A DNA stretch of 64,000 bases, from the NCBI RefSeq assembly GCF_008831235.1, contig NZ_WBKF01000002.1:124001-188000 (forward strand). The letters are read 5' to 3'. How positions within the stretch are numbered: position 1 is the first letter of the stretch; every line of letters begins with the position of its first letter. Below the pieces are notes generated by a model. The model had not been told where the DNA came from, made no database searches, and saw only the letters and a list, made by a program, of their open reading frames with translations. The translations under genes and the position numbers were made by a program. The stretch is from Pseudoclavibacter sp. CFCC 11306. GTDB taxonomy: Bacteria; Actinomycetota; Actinomycetes; Actinomycetales; Microbacteriaceae. Shown here one piece after another: positions 50,287 to 58,499 of the stretch.

Positions 50287-52805
50287 GTGACGTGGGTCAG
50301 GCGCGGGCCGTCTCGCGCGCACAGCTGGTCGCCACGCTGGTGTTCACCAGCGTCGTGCTGGCGCTCGTGATCATCGGATCCTGGCCGATCTATCGCAAAC
50401 CCACCCTCTTTGTGGCCGGCGCAGCGGCGCTCGTCGCAGGTCTGGCCGTCGGACTCATCATCGTGCGGCGGCGCCTGCGGGCACTGCCGGCACTGGCGCT
50501 CGCACTGGCGACCTACGCCGTCGTCGGGCTGCTGGCAGCGGTGCCGTCGACGTGGTCGGCGCTGCCTGCCACCTTGGGCGACGGCGCACTCGAGGTGCTG
50601 ACCGCTCCGGTCACCGGCTGGAAGAACCTGCTCACGATCACGATTCCGGTCGGCGACTTTCAGGGCATGCAGCTGCCGCTCTTTCTGGTCGTCTATGTTG
50701 CGGCCCTGCTCTCCGTGCTCTTCTCGCTGGGTCTGGTGCGGTTCTGGGGGCTCGCTCTGGCGGCGCTCGCGGTGGCGCTGCTCTTTCCGACGGTCTTCGG
50801 CGCGCGCGGCGCCGCCGAGACGGTGACGGTGCCGCTGCTCTCCCTGCGTGCACCGGTGCACCTGATCTGCGGTCTGCTGGGCCTCGGCCTTCTGCTGGCC
50901 TGGCCGATCGTGCGGCAGCGACGGCAGCGTCTGGCCGCTCGCGTCGCCTACGCCAGCGATGTGATCGGGGATGCCGAGGGCGAGACCGCTCGAAAGTCGA
51001 CCGATGCCGCGAAGGTCGCCGTCGCATCCTCGGGCAGGCGCGCCGCACGACTGCGACGGATCGCTCTGGCCGTCGGCATGGCCGTCGTCGCAGCGGTGGT
51101 GGCCGGAACGGTCAGCGGCCCGCTGCTCGGCGACCGCGATCGCATCGTCGGCCGCAGCGTCGTCGAACCCGAGACGCAGGTCCCGCCGCTGAACAGCCCG
51201 CTGGCGGCCTTCCGCCGCAACTTCACCGCGGCGCATCTGAACCAGACGCTGCTCAGCGTCAGCGGCGATGCGCCGCAGCGGCTGCGGTTCGCGACTCTCG
51301 GCGAATACGACGGGCAGGTCTTCCGCACGGCAGATCCCGAGCAGAGCAACAGCGCCGACACCGCGTTTCGCCGGGTGCCGTTCGTTCTTGACACCACGGG
51401 TGCGACGCGCGACGCGACGGTCACTGTCGGTGACTACCAGTCAGTGTGGGTGCCTCTCGGCGAGCAGCTCGAGCAGCTGCGCTTCGACGGCGGCGACCAG
51501 CGTTCGCTCGGCAGCCGGTTCTTCTTCAGCGACCGTCTGCAGTCGGGCATCCAGCTCGCCGATCGGGCGGGGCAGCAGGGTCTTCGCTCTGGCGACGAGT
51601 ACACGTTCTCGTTCGCCCCGAACGACGAGCAGCCGTCGTCTGAACTGGGCCCAGGAGTCGGCCCGGTCGACGGGGTCAGCGCCGATCTGATGCCCGCGCT
51701 CAACGACTGGGTCGCCCAGAAGCGCGAGGGCGGGGCCACGCTCGGCGAGGTGCAGCGGCTGAATCGGCTGCTCATCCAGCGCAGCTATCTGGGACACAGC
51801 AAGGATGATCCGGGCCACGATGAGAACAGCTGGCTGCCTCGGGACTATCAGTTTCGCAGCAGCGACGCCGGGCATACGCGTGCACGTATCGACGGGCTGT
51901 TCGCCTCTATGCTCGACAGCCGCTATCTCGACTGCTCGAGCACGGTGTCGCAGTGCGCGGCCACGGTCGGCGACCAAGAGCAGTATGCGACCGCGACCGC
52001 GCTCGTCGCACGAGTGGTCGGCTTTCCGTCTCGGGTCGTCTACGGAGCGAAGGTCGACGACGACGGCCGAGTGCGGGGCCGGGATGTCACGGCCTGGGCA
52101 GAGGTGCTCACCAGCGACGGTCGGTGGGTCGCCATCGACGCCGATCCGCGCACCGACAACCGCTTCGTCGAGAACCCAGACCAGAACGCGTTCAAGCGGT
52201 ACAGCCCCACGACGGCTCAGCAGAACGCAGGGCAGGTGCCGCCGCCGGACAAAGACCCGTCGGGGGGAGACCTCGGGTCGGATGTCGCCAGCGGCAGCCA
52301 GACACTCGCTCAGGTGCTCGCGATCGTGCGCTTCGCCACGACGGTGCTCTTCTGGGCTGCGCTGATCACTCTGCCGCTCTGGGGAGTGCTGCTGCTCAAG
52401 CTTCTGCGCCGTCGCCGTCGTCGTACTCGGGGCACCGCTGACCAGCGCGTCGTCGCAGGCTGGGACGAACACGTCGACAACATCGTCGACGCCGGGGGCA
52501 GCGCACCGATTCGGGCCACGCGACGCGAGATCGCCGAGCCGCTGAGCGACGAGAGCCGACAGCTCGCCGACCTCGCCGACTGGGCGGCGTTCTCTGGAGT
52601 CGCACTGAGCACCGAGCAGGCTGCCGAGTACTGGCGGCTCGTCGACGCCGAACGCACTCGGATGGTGGCGGGCAGAACCCGCTGGCAGCGGTGGAAGGCG
52701 CGGTTGTCGCCCAAATCGCTGACAGGATATGTTAGACGCGTGCGCATTCTTGCACAGGTACCCCAGCGTTTCCGCTTGGGGCTGGGAAGAGGAAAGACAA
52801 GATGA
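50283..52805 (+). CDS. Transglutaminase-fold membrane protein lacking catalytic Cys and His
   Basis: An 840-residue protein with about six to seven N-terminal membrane helices, a further helix near 260-280, a large extracytoplasmic part (about 290-690) and a final helix near 690-715 before a cytosolic tail. The transglutaminase-like core is VGDQEQYATATALVARVVGFPSRVVYG and GRDVTAWAEV ... DGRWVAIDADP. In active members these read GDCEQ and HAWVEV. Here the Cys position is Gln565 and the His position Thr603, so catalysis by the usual triad is not possible. This looks like a structural or binding variant in the MoxR cluster. ATG overlap on both ends couples it to the DUF58 and FHA genes. Confidence 0.88.
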   Translation: MSDVGQARAVSRAQLVATLVFTSVVLALVIIGSWPIYRKPTLFVAGAAALVAGLAVGLIIVRRRLRALPALALALATYAVVGLLAAVPSTWSALPATLGDGALEVLTAPVTGWKNLLTITIPVGDFQGMQLPLFLVVYVAALLSVLFSLGLVRFWGLALAALAVALLFPTVFGARGAAETVTVPLLSLRAPVHLICGLLGLGLLLAWPIVRQRRQRLAARVAYASDVIGDAEGETARKSTDAAKVAVASSGRRAARLRRIALAVGMAVVAAVVAGTVSGPLLGDRDRIVGRSVVEPETQVPPLNSPLAAFRRNFTAAHLNQTLLSVSGDAPQRLRFATLGEYDGQVFRTADPEQSNSADTAFRRVPFVLDTTGATRDATVTVGDYQSVWVPLGEQLEQLRFDGGDQRSLGSRFFFSDRLQSGIQLADRAGQQGLRSGDEYTFSFAPNDEQPSSELGPGVGPVDGVSADLMPALNDWVAQKREGGATLGEVQRLNRLLIQRSYLGHSKDDPGHDENSWLPRDYQFRSSDAGHTRARIDGLFASMLDSRYLDCSSTVSQCAATVGDQEQYATATALVARVVGFPSRVVYGAKVDDDGRVRGRDVTAWAEVLTSDGRWVAIDADPRTDNRFVENPDQNAFKRYSPTTAQQNAGQVPPPDKDPSGGDLGSDVASGSQTLAQVLAIVRFATTVLFWAALITLPLWGVLLLKLLRRRRRRTRGTADQRVVAGWDEHVDNIVDAGGSAPIRATRREIAEPLSDESRQLADLADWAAFSGVALSTEQAAEYWRLVDAERTRMVAGRTRWQRWKARLSPKSLTGYVRRVRILAQVPQRFRLGLGRGKTR

Positions 52806-53674
52806 CGAATCCGCAGTTTCCCTCGTACGGATCCAATGACTGGACCGGTGGTCCTTCCCTCGCCCAGCAGGCAGCCGATCCGGCCACCTCGCCAGAGCAG
52901 ATGCGCGTCATCATCCAGCAGGATCCCTCGCTCTCTGCGGTCGTGGCGGTGAACCCGAGCGTCGATGACGCACTGCGAACCTGGCTGTGGGAGTACGGCG
53001 GCGACGACGTGCGCCAGGCCATGACCGACCAGTACGAGCAGGCTCTGCAGGCTCAGCAGGCATTCGCGGCGCAGGCGACGGCCGACGGCGGTCTCGGACA
53101 GCAGGAGGTCGTCGTCGAGCAAGTTGTGTCGGCACCAGAGACGCCGACTGCCTCGTGGTACCGAGAGTCAGCGCCGGTGATCGACTCGGTGCCCGGGTTC
53201 ACGGCTGCAGAACCGGCACCCGCACAGGCATACGCGGCAGAGCAGCAGGCGCCGCTCGCTGATGGCTTCGGCTCGACGGGCTTCGGCACCGCCTCCGACG
53301 TCGAAGACGACGACGTCGAGAAGACTGTGCTGGTGCGCCGCAATCATCGTCCGATCAGCCGCCTGCTGCTGGAGTCTGGTGACAGCGTCGAGATCGAGGC
53401 CGATGTGGCGATTCTGGGACGCAACCCACGAGGTGAGTTCAGCCGACGTGATCAGATCGTGCGCGTCCCCGATGCGCACAAGACGATCTCGAAGACGCAC
53501 GCGAAGCTCGAATGGGTCGACGACGGCTGGTTCATCACCGATCTCGAGTCGACCAACGGCGTGACGCTGGGCACGGCCGACGATGAGGTCGAGATCACCC
53601 CGAACACCGCGACTCCGCTCGACGGCCCGTTCGCGCTCGGGCTCTACCGTATGGAGCTCAAAGTCGATCGCTGA
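52802..53674 (+). CDS. FHA-domain protein with an N-terminal leucine-rich-variant-like domain
   Basis: 290 residues. Residues about 18-90 resemble the leucine-rich-repeat-variant helices found in other actinobacterial surface-cluster proteins (AADPATSPEQMRVIIQQDPSLSAVVAVNPSVDDALRTWL). Residues about 203-285 are the FHA domain with AILGRNP, SKTHAKLEW and DLESTNGVTLG, which binds phosphothreonine. Before the domain lies DDVEKTVLVRRN with Thr175, very like the acceptor motif of GarA/OdhI-type proteins, so the kinase in this cluster could phosphorylate it and the FHA domain could bind its own tail or that of the phosphatase. ATGA overlap with the preceding gene. Confidence 0.9.
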   Translation: MTNPQFPSYGSNDWTGGPSLAQQAADPATSPEQMRVIIQQDPSLSAVVAVNPSVDDALRTWLWEYGGDDVRQAMTDQYEQALQAQQAFAAQATADGGLGQQEVVVEQVVSAPETPTASWYRESAPVIDSVPGFTAAEPAPAQAYAAEQQAPLADGFGSTGFGTASDVEDDDVEKTVLVRRNHRPISRLLLESGDSVEIEADVAILGRNPRGEFSRRDQIVRVPDAHKTISKTHAKLEWVDDGWFITDLESTNGVTLGTADDEVEITPNTATPLDGPFALGLYRMELKVDR

Positions 53675-53702
53675 TCGCAGCCAGGCGCCAGCCGATCAGC
53701 GC

Positions 53703-53731
53703 TTGTGCGACGGGTGTGCAGTGTGTATAGT
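53703..53731 (+). promoter_or_regulatory. tRNA-Arg promoter (TTGTGC, 17 bp, TATAGT)
   Basis: The -35 is at 53703-53708 and the -10 at 53726-53731, 14 bases before the mature tRNA. Confidence 0.75.
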
Positions 53732-53745
53732 GATTCTTCGGACAT

Positions 53746-53819
<74 letters not shown>

Positions 53820-53825
53820 CCACCG

Positions 53826-53854
53826 AAAAGGCTCCGCTGCGGCGGGGCCTTTTT
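53826..53854 (+). terminator. Terminator of tRNA-Arg
   Basis: AAAGGCTCCGC and GCGGGGCCTTT pair with one mismatch around a short loop; a T-run follows. Confidence 0.8.
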
Positions 53855-53866
53855 CATACCCGTGCG

Positions 53867-54418
53867 ATGAACATGGACGTGAGAGAACATGAGCGCGAAG
53901 TGAACACCGAGCAGCTGAAGCAGGTGCGTGCGCTGCTCACACAGGCGGTCGAGTCGCTGCGTGCGGCCGGAGCAGACGATGAGGCGCTGGCCCGTTATGT
54001 GGCGCCGCATCGGCGATGGATGTTCACCCGTCGCGCCCGTCTCGAACCCGTCTGCCGCGTCTGGCGCATCGGAACGCTCCTGGTCGACGAGGCCGGCGAC
54101 GCGTGGATCGTCGGCACGACGACTCGGGCGGTCGAACCGGCGTGGCCGCGCAACACGGCGCTCGCGATCGAAGAGCGCCGACAGCTGCAGGAGCTCGCCT
54201 GGAACGGCCCTTTCGAACCCGGCGACACGGTGAACTTCGAAGCCGTGCCGATCGATCTGAACAGCAGCGGGCACGGTGAGACCGAGGCGTGCCCCTTCGT
54301 CGAGGTCGACGGCGAGATCATGGTTCGGTGGGATCCCCACACGACGGGCACGCGGCTGCAGCCGCTGGCAGAGTACCTGGCCGAGCAGGTTCGCCTGCGC
54401 ATCGATCCGTTCAGTTAG
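53867..54418 (+). CDS. Conserved-looking hypothetical protein
   Basis: 183 residues, no signal peptide or membrane segment. An N-terminal helical part (LKQVRALLTQAVESLRAAGAD) precedes a Trp/Arg-rich mixed domain (RYVAPHRRWMFTRRARLEP, VWRIGTLLVDEAGDAWIVG) and ends with LAEYLAEQVRLRIDPFS. I do not recognise a family. ATG 53867 has no Shine-Dalgarno sequence, and in-frame starts at 53873, 53879 and 53903 are possible. It lies right after the tRNA-Arg terminator and converges on a flavin reductase gene with an 8-base overlap of 3' ends. Codon use is normal, so it is probably expressed. Confidence 0.65.
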   Translation: MNMDVREHEREVNTEQLKQVRALLTQAVESLRAAGADDEALARYVAPHRRWMFTRRARLEPVCRVWRIGTLLVDEAGDAWIVGTTTRAVEPAWPRNTALAIEERRQLQELAWNGPFEPGDTVNFEAVPIDLNSSGHGETEACPFVEVDGEIMVRWDPHTTGTRLQPLAEYLAEQVRLRIDPFS

Positions 54419-55280
54419 ACGGCAGTCCGAGATTGCGCAGGGCGTCACGCAGTCGTTCGCGCCCGTAGAAGTCGGCGTAGTCGGCGAAGTGCTCGGTGAT
54501 GTAGCTCTCCCAGTCGAACTCGCGCCCGTAGTCGGCGAAGAAGCCGTTGATGCGCTCGGCGTAGGCGTCCAGTCCGGGCAGCACGTCGGCGTCGTACTGC
54601 TCTTGATGCACGACGACCTCGGGCAGCGGCCGCGGGCGAATCTTCGCGCGGTCGGTCGGACTCGGCCATCCCAGCGTCATGCCGAAGGCGACGGCTGCGT
54701 GCGACGGCAGTGCGAGGGCGGCTGCAGTCTCTTCGGGGTGATTCCTGGCTCCGCCGATGTACGTGATGCCCAGGCCCAGAGACTCGGCTGCGACCGCGGC
54801 ATTCTGCGCGGCGAGGGCGGCGTCGATGAACGCGACCAGCGTGGCCTCGAGCAGGGCGCCGCCGACGAACGGCTGTTCGGCGCGCTCGGCCAGCGCCGCA
54901 GAACGGTGCAGGTCGGCGATCCAGAACAGCAGCACAGGCGCCTTGTCGATGAAGGGCTGGTTGCCGATCAGCGGCTTCAGCTGCTCTTTGCGGGCCTGGT
55001 CGCGCACGACGATGACGCTCCACGAGTGCTGATTCGAGCTGGTGGATGCGGCCTGCGCGGCGGTGAGAATCGCGCGCAGTTCGTCGTCGGTGACGTCGCG
55101 GTCGCTGAACCTGCGCACCGACCGATGCTGCAGCTGTCGCAGAATCGTCGGGTTCACGGCGTCGAACGCCGGCGCTCCGTCACCTCCGAAGCGCACGCGC
55201 AGCGCCTCGACGAGCTCGTCGCGCGTCGGCTGGTGCAGGTCGGGATTCTGGCTGGTCGTTGCGTCTGCGGCTTCGCTCAT
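54411..55280 (-). CDS. NfsA/Frp-type NAD(P)H flavin or nitro reductase
   Basis: A 289-residue nitroreductase-fold protein: LQHRSVRRFSDRDVTDDEL (FMN phosphate contact), AAQAASTSSNQHSWSVIVV, ITYIGGARNHPEE and FGMTLGWPSP, with a C-terminal extension typical of the NfsA/FRP subgroup. It reduces nitro compounds, quinones or free FMN with NAD(P)H. It starts at 55280 and is transcribed divergently from nothing nearby; the MalY-like gene follows in the same strand upstream. Confidence 0.88.
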   Translation of the reverse strand: MSEAADATTSQNPDLHQPTRDELVEALRVRFGGDGAPAFDAVNPTILRQLQHRSVRRFSDRDVTDDELRAILTAAQAASTSSNQHSWSVIVVRDQARKEQLKPLIGNQPFIDKAPVLLFWIADLHRSAALAERAEQPFVGGALLEATLVAFIDAALAAQNAAVAAESLGLGITYIGGARNHPEETAAALALPSHAAVAFGMTLGWPSPTDRAKIRPRPLPEVVVHQEQYDADVLPGLDAYAERINGFFADYGREFDWESYITEHFADYADFYGRERLRDALRNLGLPSN

Positions 55281-55320
55281 GCAGTCATGCTATCTGGCTG
55301 AGCCGATGCGTGCGCACGCC

Positions 55321-56511
55321 TCAGCGCGACGCGGCGTTCGCCGCGTCGCCGATGCGCTCGAAGATCTCGGTGAGAATCGGCAGCGGCGTGGCGAAGTTGA
55401 CGCGGATGAAGTCGGCTGCGCTCGGGCCGGTGGCGGCACCGTCGGTGATCGCGACGCCGGCCTGCTCGAGAATGAAGTCTCCGAGCGGCCGCGGCAGGCC
55501 GTAGTCGCCCAGATCGATCCAGGCGAGGTAGGTGCCTTCGGGGCGACGGTAGCGCGCTCGAGGCAGGTGTGCGGCCACCAGCTCGTCGACCGCGCTGCGA
55601 TTGCGGTCGAGATAGGCGATGAGGTCGCTGAGCCATCCGCGACTCTCGTTGTAGGCGACGGTGTTCGCGACGACGCCCAGCGGGCTCACTGCGTCTTCCG
55701 GCCAGTAGCGCACCTGCTGCCAGGTGCGCAGATCGTCGTCGTTCGAGAAGATCACCTGGGCGGTCTTGAGCCCGGCGAGGTTCCATGCCTTCGACGCACT
55801 GGTCACCGTGACGGTGTGCGAGGCCGCCGCCTCGTTCACCGAGGCGTAGGGCACATGGCGGCCCGGCGCATAGACCAAGGGCGCGTGGATCTCGTCGGCG
55901 AACACCCGGCCGCCATGGCGCGCGACGACCTCGCTGATGGCGACGAGCTCGTCGCGTGTGTAGACGTGCCCGGTCGGGTTCTGTGGGTTGACCAGCACGA
56001 GCACCTCGCCGCCTGCGCGGAAGGCCCGATCGAGCGCGTCCGGGTCGAGGCTCCCGTCGGCCTCGAGCGGCACCTGCACGGTGTCGCGCTGCCAGGCCTG
56101 CTCGGGCAGAAAGAGGAAGGGCATATACGCCGGGGTCGGCAGAATCACCTTGCTGTCCGATCTGCGCGTGAAGTGCTGCAGCGTCACTTCGAGGCCGCTG
56201 ACCACGTCAGAGAGCCTGCCCACGTGTTCGGCGTCCACCTGCCAGCCGTAGGCATCGCCGTACCACTTCGCCGTGGCCTCCTGCAGCGCCAGCGCCTGCT
56301 GCGGCACGAGGTAGCCGAAGCGGCTCTCGCTGACCCAGCGTTCGAGCACCGCAGTGATCTCAGGTGCTGCGCCGAAGTCCGACTCTGCGATGAACGCGCC
56401 CACGGCATTCGGGTAGTGCGCCCATTTACGGCCGCCGACGGCGCGCAGCTGGTCGATCGTGATGGCGTCCCAGCGGGCTGCGAGTTCGGTGAAGGCGGAT
56501 GCGTCGGTCAT
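55321..56511 (-). CDS. MalY/PatB-type PLP aminotransferase / cystathionine beta-lyase
   Basis: A 396-residue class I/II aminotransferase-fold enzyme. Visible motifs are LPTPAYMPF, VNPQNPTGHVY, VFADEIHAPLVY (PLP-contacting Asp) and TSASKAWNLAGLKTA with the PLP Lys. The wording DEIHxDL/APL and SASKAWNLAGLK is typical of the MalY/PatB subgroup, which breaks C-S bonds in cystathionine or cysteine. ATG 56511 has GAGAGGAA 6 bases upstream. The frame is open further but without start signals. Confidence 0.88.
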   Translation of the reverse strand: MTDASAFTELAARWDAITIDQLRAVGGRKWAHYPNAVGAFIAESDFGAAPEITAVLERWVSESRFGYLVPQQALALQEATAKWYGDAYGWQVDAEHVGRLSDVVSGLEVTLQHFTRRSDSKVILPTPAYMPFLFLPEQAWQRDTVQVPLEADGSLDPDALDRAFRAGGEVLVLVNPQNPTGHVYTRDELVAISEVVARHGGRVFADEIHAPLVYAPGRHVPYASVNEAAASHTVTVTSASKAWNLAGLKTAQVIFSNDDDLRTWQQVRYWPEDAVSPLGVVANTVAYNESRGWLSDLIAYLDRNRSAVDELVAAHLPRARYRRPEGTYLAWIDLGDYGLPRPLGDFILEQAGVAITDGAATGPSAADFIRVNFATPLPILTEIFERIGDAANAASR

Positions 56512-56770
56512 GTGATTCCTCTCGGGTGCGGCGTTCGATCGGCTGCAGATGCAGCACCGTATACGTTCAATGATGCGCTCGACACGGCGTGAGAGGGGTC
56601 GCCGCTGTGGGATGAGCCAGCTGCCCCAGGGGAAGAGGGCAGCCGGCCCGCACTCAGAAGAGTGCTGCGCCACAGCAGGCGCTGTGCGTTTCCGCACGCC
56701 CACAGCACTTGCAGATCGTGGTGTGGACCCCTACAAAGATACCGATCGGCGAGGCGTCAGAGCAAGCGAC

Positions 56771-57493
56771 TCAGTCGGCTTTGACGGCCACGTCGGCGTG
56801 TCGGTCGAAGCGGTAGCCGATGCCGCGCACGGTACGCACGATCTCTTGGTAGTCGCCCAGCTTCGCGCGCAGGCGGCGCACGTGCACGTCGATGGTGCGC
56901 TCGTTCGGCACGCCCTCGGCCTCTTCGTCCCAGAGGTCGGCGAGCAGGTCGTTGCGGTGCACGGTCTCGCCCTCATGCTCGACGAGGTGCCCGAGCAGAT
57001 GGAACTCCTTGTAGGTCAGCGCAACCTCCTGGCCGTCGACGAGCACACGCTGGCGAGAGAAGTCGATGACGACACCGCGGCGATGCGTCTGGCGTTCCTG
57101 CTGCCGAGCGCGCTGGGCCGCAGGGTCGCGCAGAGCCAGCCGCACGACATCCACATCGCGGCCGCCCGCGCCGCGCGGTGCGATCGCGAGCGTCGCGTGC
57201 GTCTTGATGTCGGGCACCAACGCCTCGGCGGTCTCTTTGAGAGCGGCGACGAGCTGCTGCAGGCTGACGCCGCTGGCGGCTGCGCTGACCTCGTCGAAGC
57301 CGACGTAGAGTGCGAAGCCGCGAGCTTCGACGTTCTCGTCGCGGCGGGCGTGCGGATGCTGCCCGTGGTCCGTCTGACGGGAGGCCGGTCGTGTGGTGTG
57401 TGCGCTCTGGGTGTGCGCGCTGTGTGCGTTGCGGGCGCCGTCGCCGGTCTGCACGTCTTCGGTGAGGCTGCGCTGATCGTATGAAGTGGTCAT
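56771..57493 (-). CDS. OmpR/PhoB-type winged-helix protein without receiver domain
   Basis: A 240-residue DNA-binding protein. Residues about 148-232 are a winged helix of the response-regulator type: RRGVVIDFSRQRVLVDGQEVALTYKEFHLLGHLVEHEGETVHRNDLLADLWDEE, ERTIDVHVRRLRAKLGDYQEIVRTVRGIGYRFD. The usual phosphoacceptor receiver domain is absent. Instead there is a His/Thr/Arg-rich N-terminus (1-55) and an unknown domain (about 58-130, GFALYVGFDEVSAAASGVSLQQLVAALKETAEALVPD). It may respond to a ligand rather than a histidine kinase. ATG 57493 has AAGGA 7 bases upstream. It is divergent from tadA across a 426-base region. Confidence 0.85.
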   Translation of the reverse strand: MTTSYDQRSLTEDVQTGDGARNAHSAHTQSAHTTRPASRQTDHGQHPHARRDENVEARGFALYVGFDEVSAAASGVSLQQLVAALKETAEALVPDIKTHATLAIAPRGAGGRDVDVVRLALRDPAAQRARQQERQTHRRGVVIDFSRQRVLVDGQEVALTYKEFHLLGHLVEHEGETVHRNDLLADLWDEEAEGVPNERTIDVHVRRLRAKLGDYQEIVRTVRGIGYRFDRHADVAVKAD

Positions 57494-57840
57494 GAGTGAG
57501 TCCTTGGTGTCGTGAGCGATGTCTGTGTGCGGATGCTCGCGCGCGGCCGTCTGATCGGGCGCGGGATGCTCCGCGGGGTGAGCGCCGGTATGGTTCGACC
57601 GGTGAGGCTGCGGAGTGTCTGACAGTGGGTCAGCGTGCGCTTCGAACCGGTCTGGCTGCTCGGAGGGGTGTCGGGTCAACGACACATTCGGGACGCTTCG
57701 GCCGCCATGCGCATCATCGAGCGGCGGCTCACTGCCACCTCGATGCGTGCTGCGCTGGTGTGGTCGAAAATGCTCATAGCGACCAGTCTGCGATACCGAC
57801 GGGGATGAGTCAAGGCTGAGATGGATCGGGTCGTCGGATG
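57494..57840. other. Gene-free stretch between the winged-helix gene and tadA
   Basis: About 350 bases with no supported gene, His/Pro-rich frames only. The part nearest tadA holds the TGACG repeats and promoter listed separately. Confidence 0.4.
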
Positions 57841-57864
57841 TGACGAACAATGACGATTGTGACG
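57841..57864 (+). promoter_or_regulatory. Three TGACG direct repeats before tadA
   Basis: TGACG begins at 57841, 57851 and 57860. Spacing of 9-10 bases matches one helical turn, as bound by OmpR-type dimers. The set covers the -35 area of the tadA promoter. Confidence 0.45.
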
Positions 57865-57870
57865 CTGGGG

Positions 57871-57876
57871 TAAGTT
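57871..57876 (+). promoter_or_regulatory. -10 hexamer TAAGTT for tadA
   Basis: TAAGTT lies 43 bases before the GTG at 57920, leaving a leader with GAGGAA. Confidence 0.4.
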
Positions 57877-57919
57877 GGACGTGGCGCTGCACAGCCGATC
57901 CGTGAGTGAGGAACCTTTC

Positions 57920-58387
57920 GTGAACATGCCTGTCTCCCCCGTTTTCGAGCAGTGGATGGATGCCGCACTCGAGGAGTCGCGAGGCGCGCTCGAGACCGGA
58001 GACGTCCCGGTCGGGGCGATCATGCTCGACGCGCTCGGCAACGTCATCTCGGTGGCGCACAATGAGCGCGAGAAGCTCGAAGACCCGACCGCTCACGCCG
58101 AGGTGCTGGCGATTCGCCGTGCGGCGAGGGCGTGGAACAGCTGGCAGCTGCCGAATACGACCCTGGTCGTGACGCTTGAGCCCTGCGTGCTCTGCGCAGG
58201 TGCGATTCTCTCGGCCCGCATCCCGCGCGTCATCTTCGGCGCCTGGGACGACAAAGCGGGTGCTGCCGGGTCAGTCTACGACCTGCTGCGTGATCGACGG
58301 CTCAATCACCAGGTCGAAGTCATCGGCGGCGTGCGCGAGCAGCAGAGCACCGCGCTGCTGCAGGAGTTCTTTCAATCTCGGCGCTGA
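57920..58387 (+). CDS. tadA: tRNA-specific adenosine deaminase
   Basis: A 155-residue deaminase. The zinc motifs are TAHAEVLAI (HAE with catalytic Glu) and LEPCVLCAGAI (PCxxC). FGAWDDKAGAAGSVYDLLRD is the conserved TadA strand. It makes inosine at position 34 of tRNA-Arg(ACG), a tRNA that is also encoded in this window. I chose GTG 57920 because GAGGAA is 7 bases upstream; ATG 57926 is the alternative. Starts further upstream are open but have no binding site. Confidence 0.94.
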   Translation: MNMPVSPVFEQWMDAALEESRGALETGDVPVGAIMLDALGNVISVAHNEREKLEDPTAHAEVLAIRRAARAWNSWQLPNTTLVVTLEPCVLCAGAILSARIPRVIFGAWDDKAGAAGSVYDLLRDRRLNHQVEVIGGVREQQSTALLQEFFQSRR

Positions 58388-58499
58388 TCTCCGATCGTTT
58401 ATCTTTCCGATACAGCCTCAATGCCGCGGCGGAAACAGGTAGCCTGAGAGTGAAGGCGGGGGCAGTTGGCTCCGCCGAACCTTGAGGAGGCAGGCCAGA

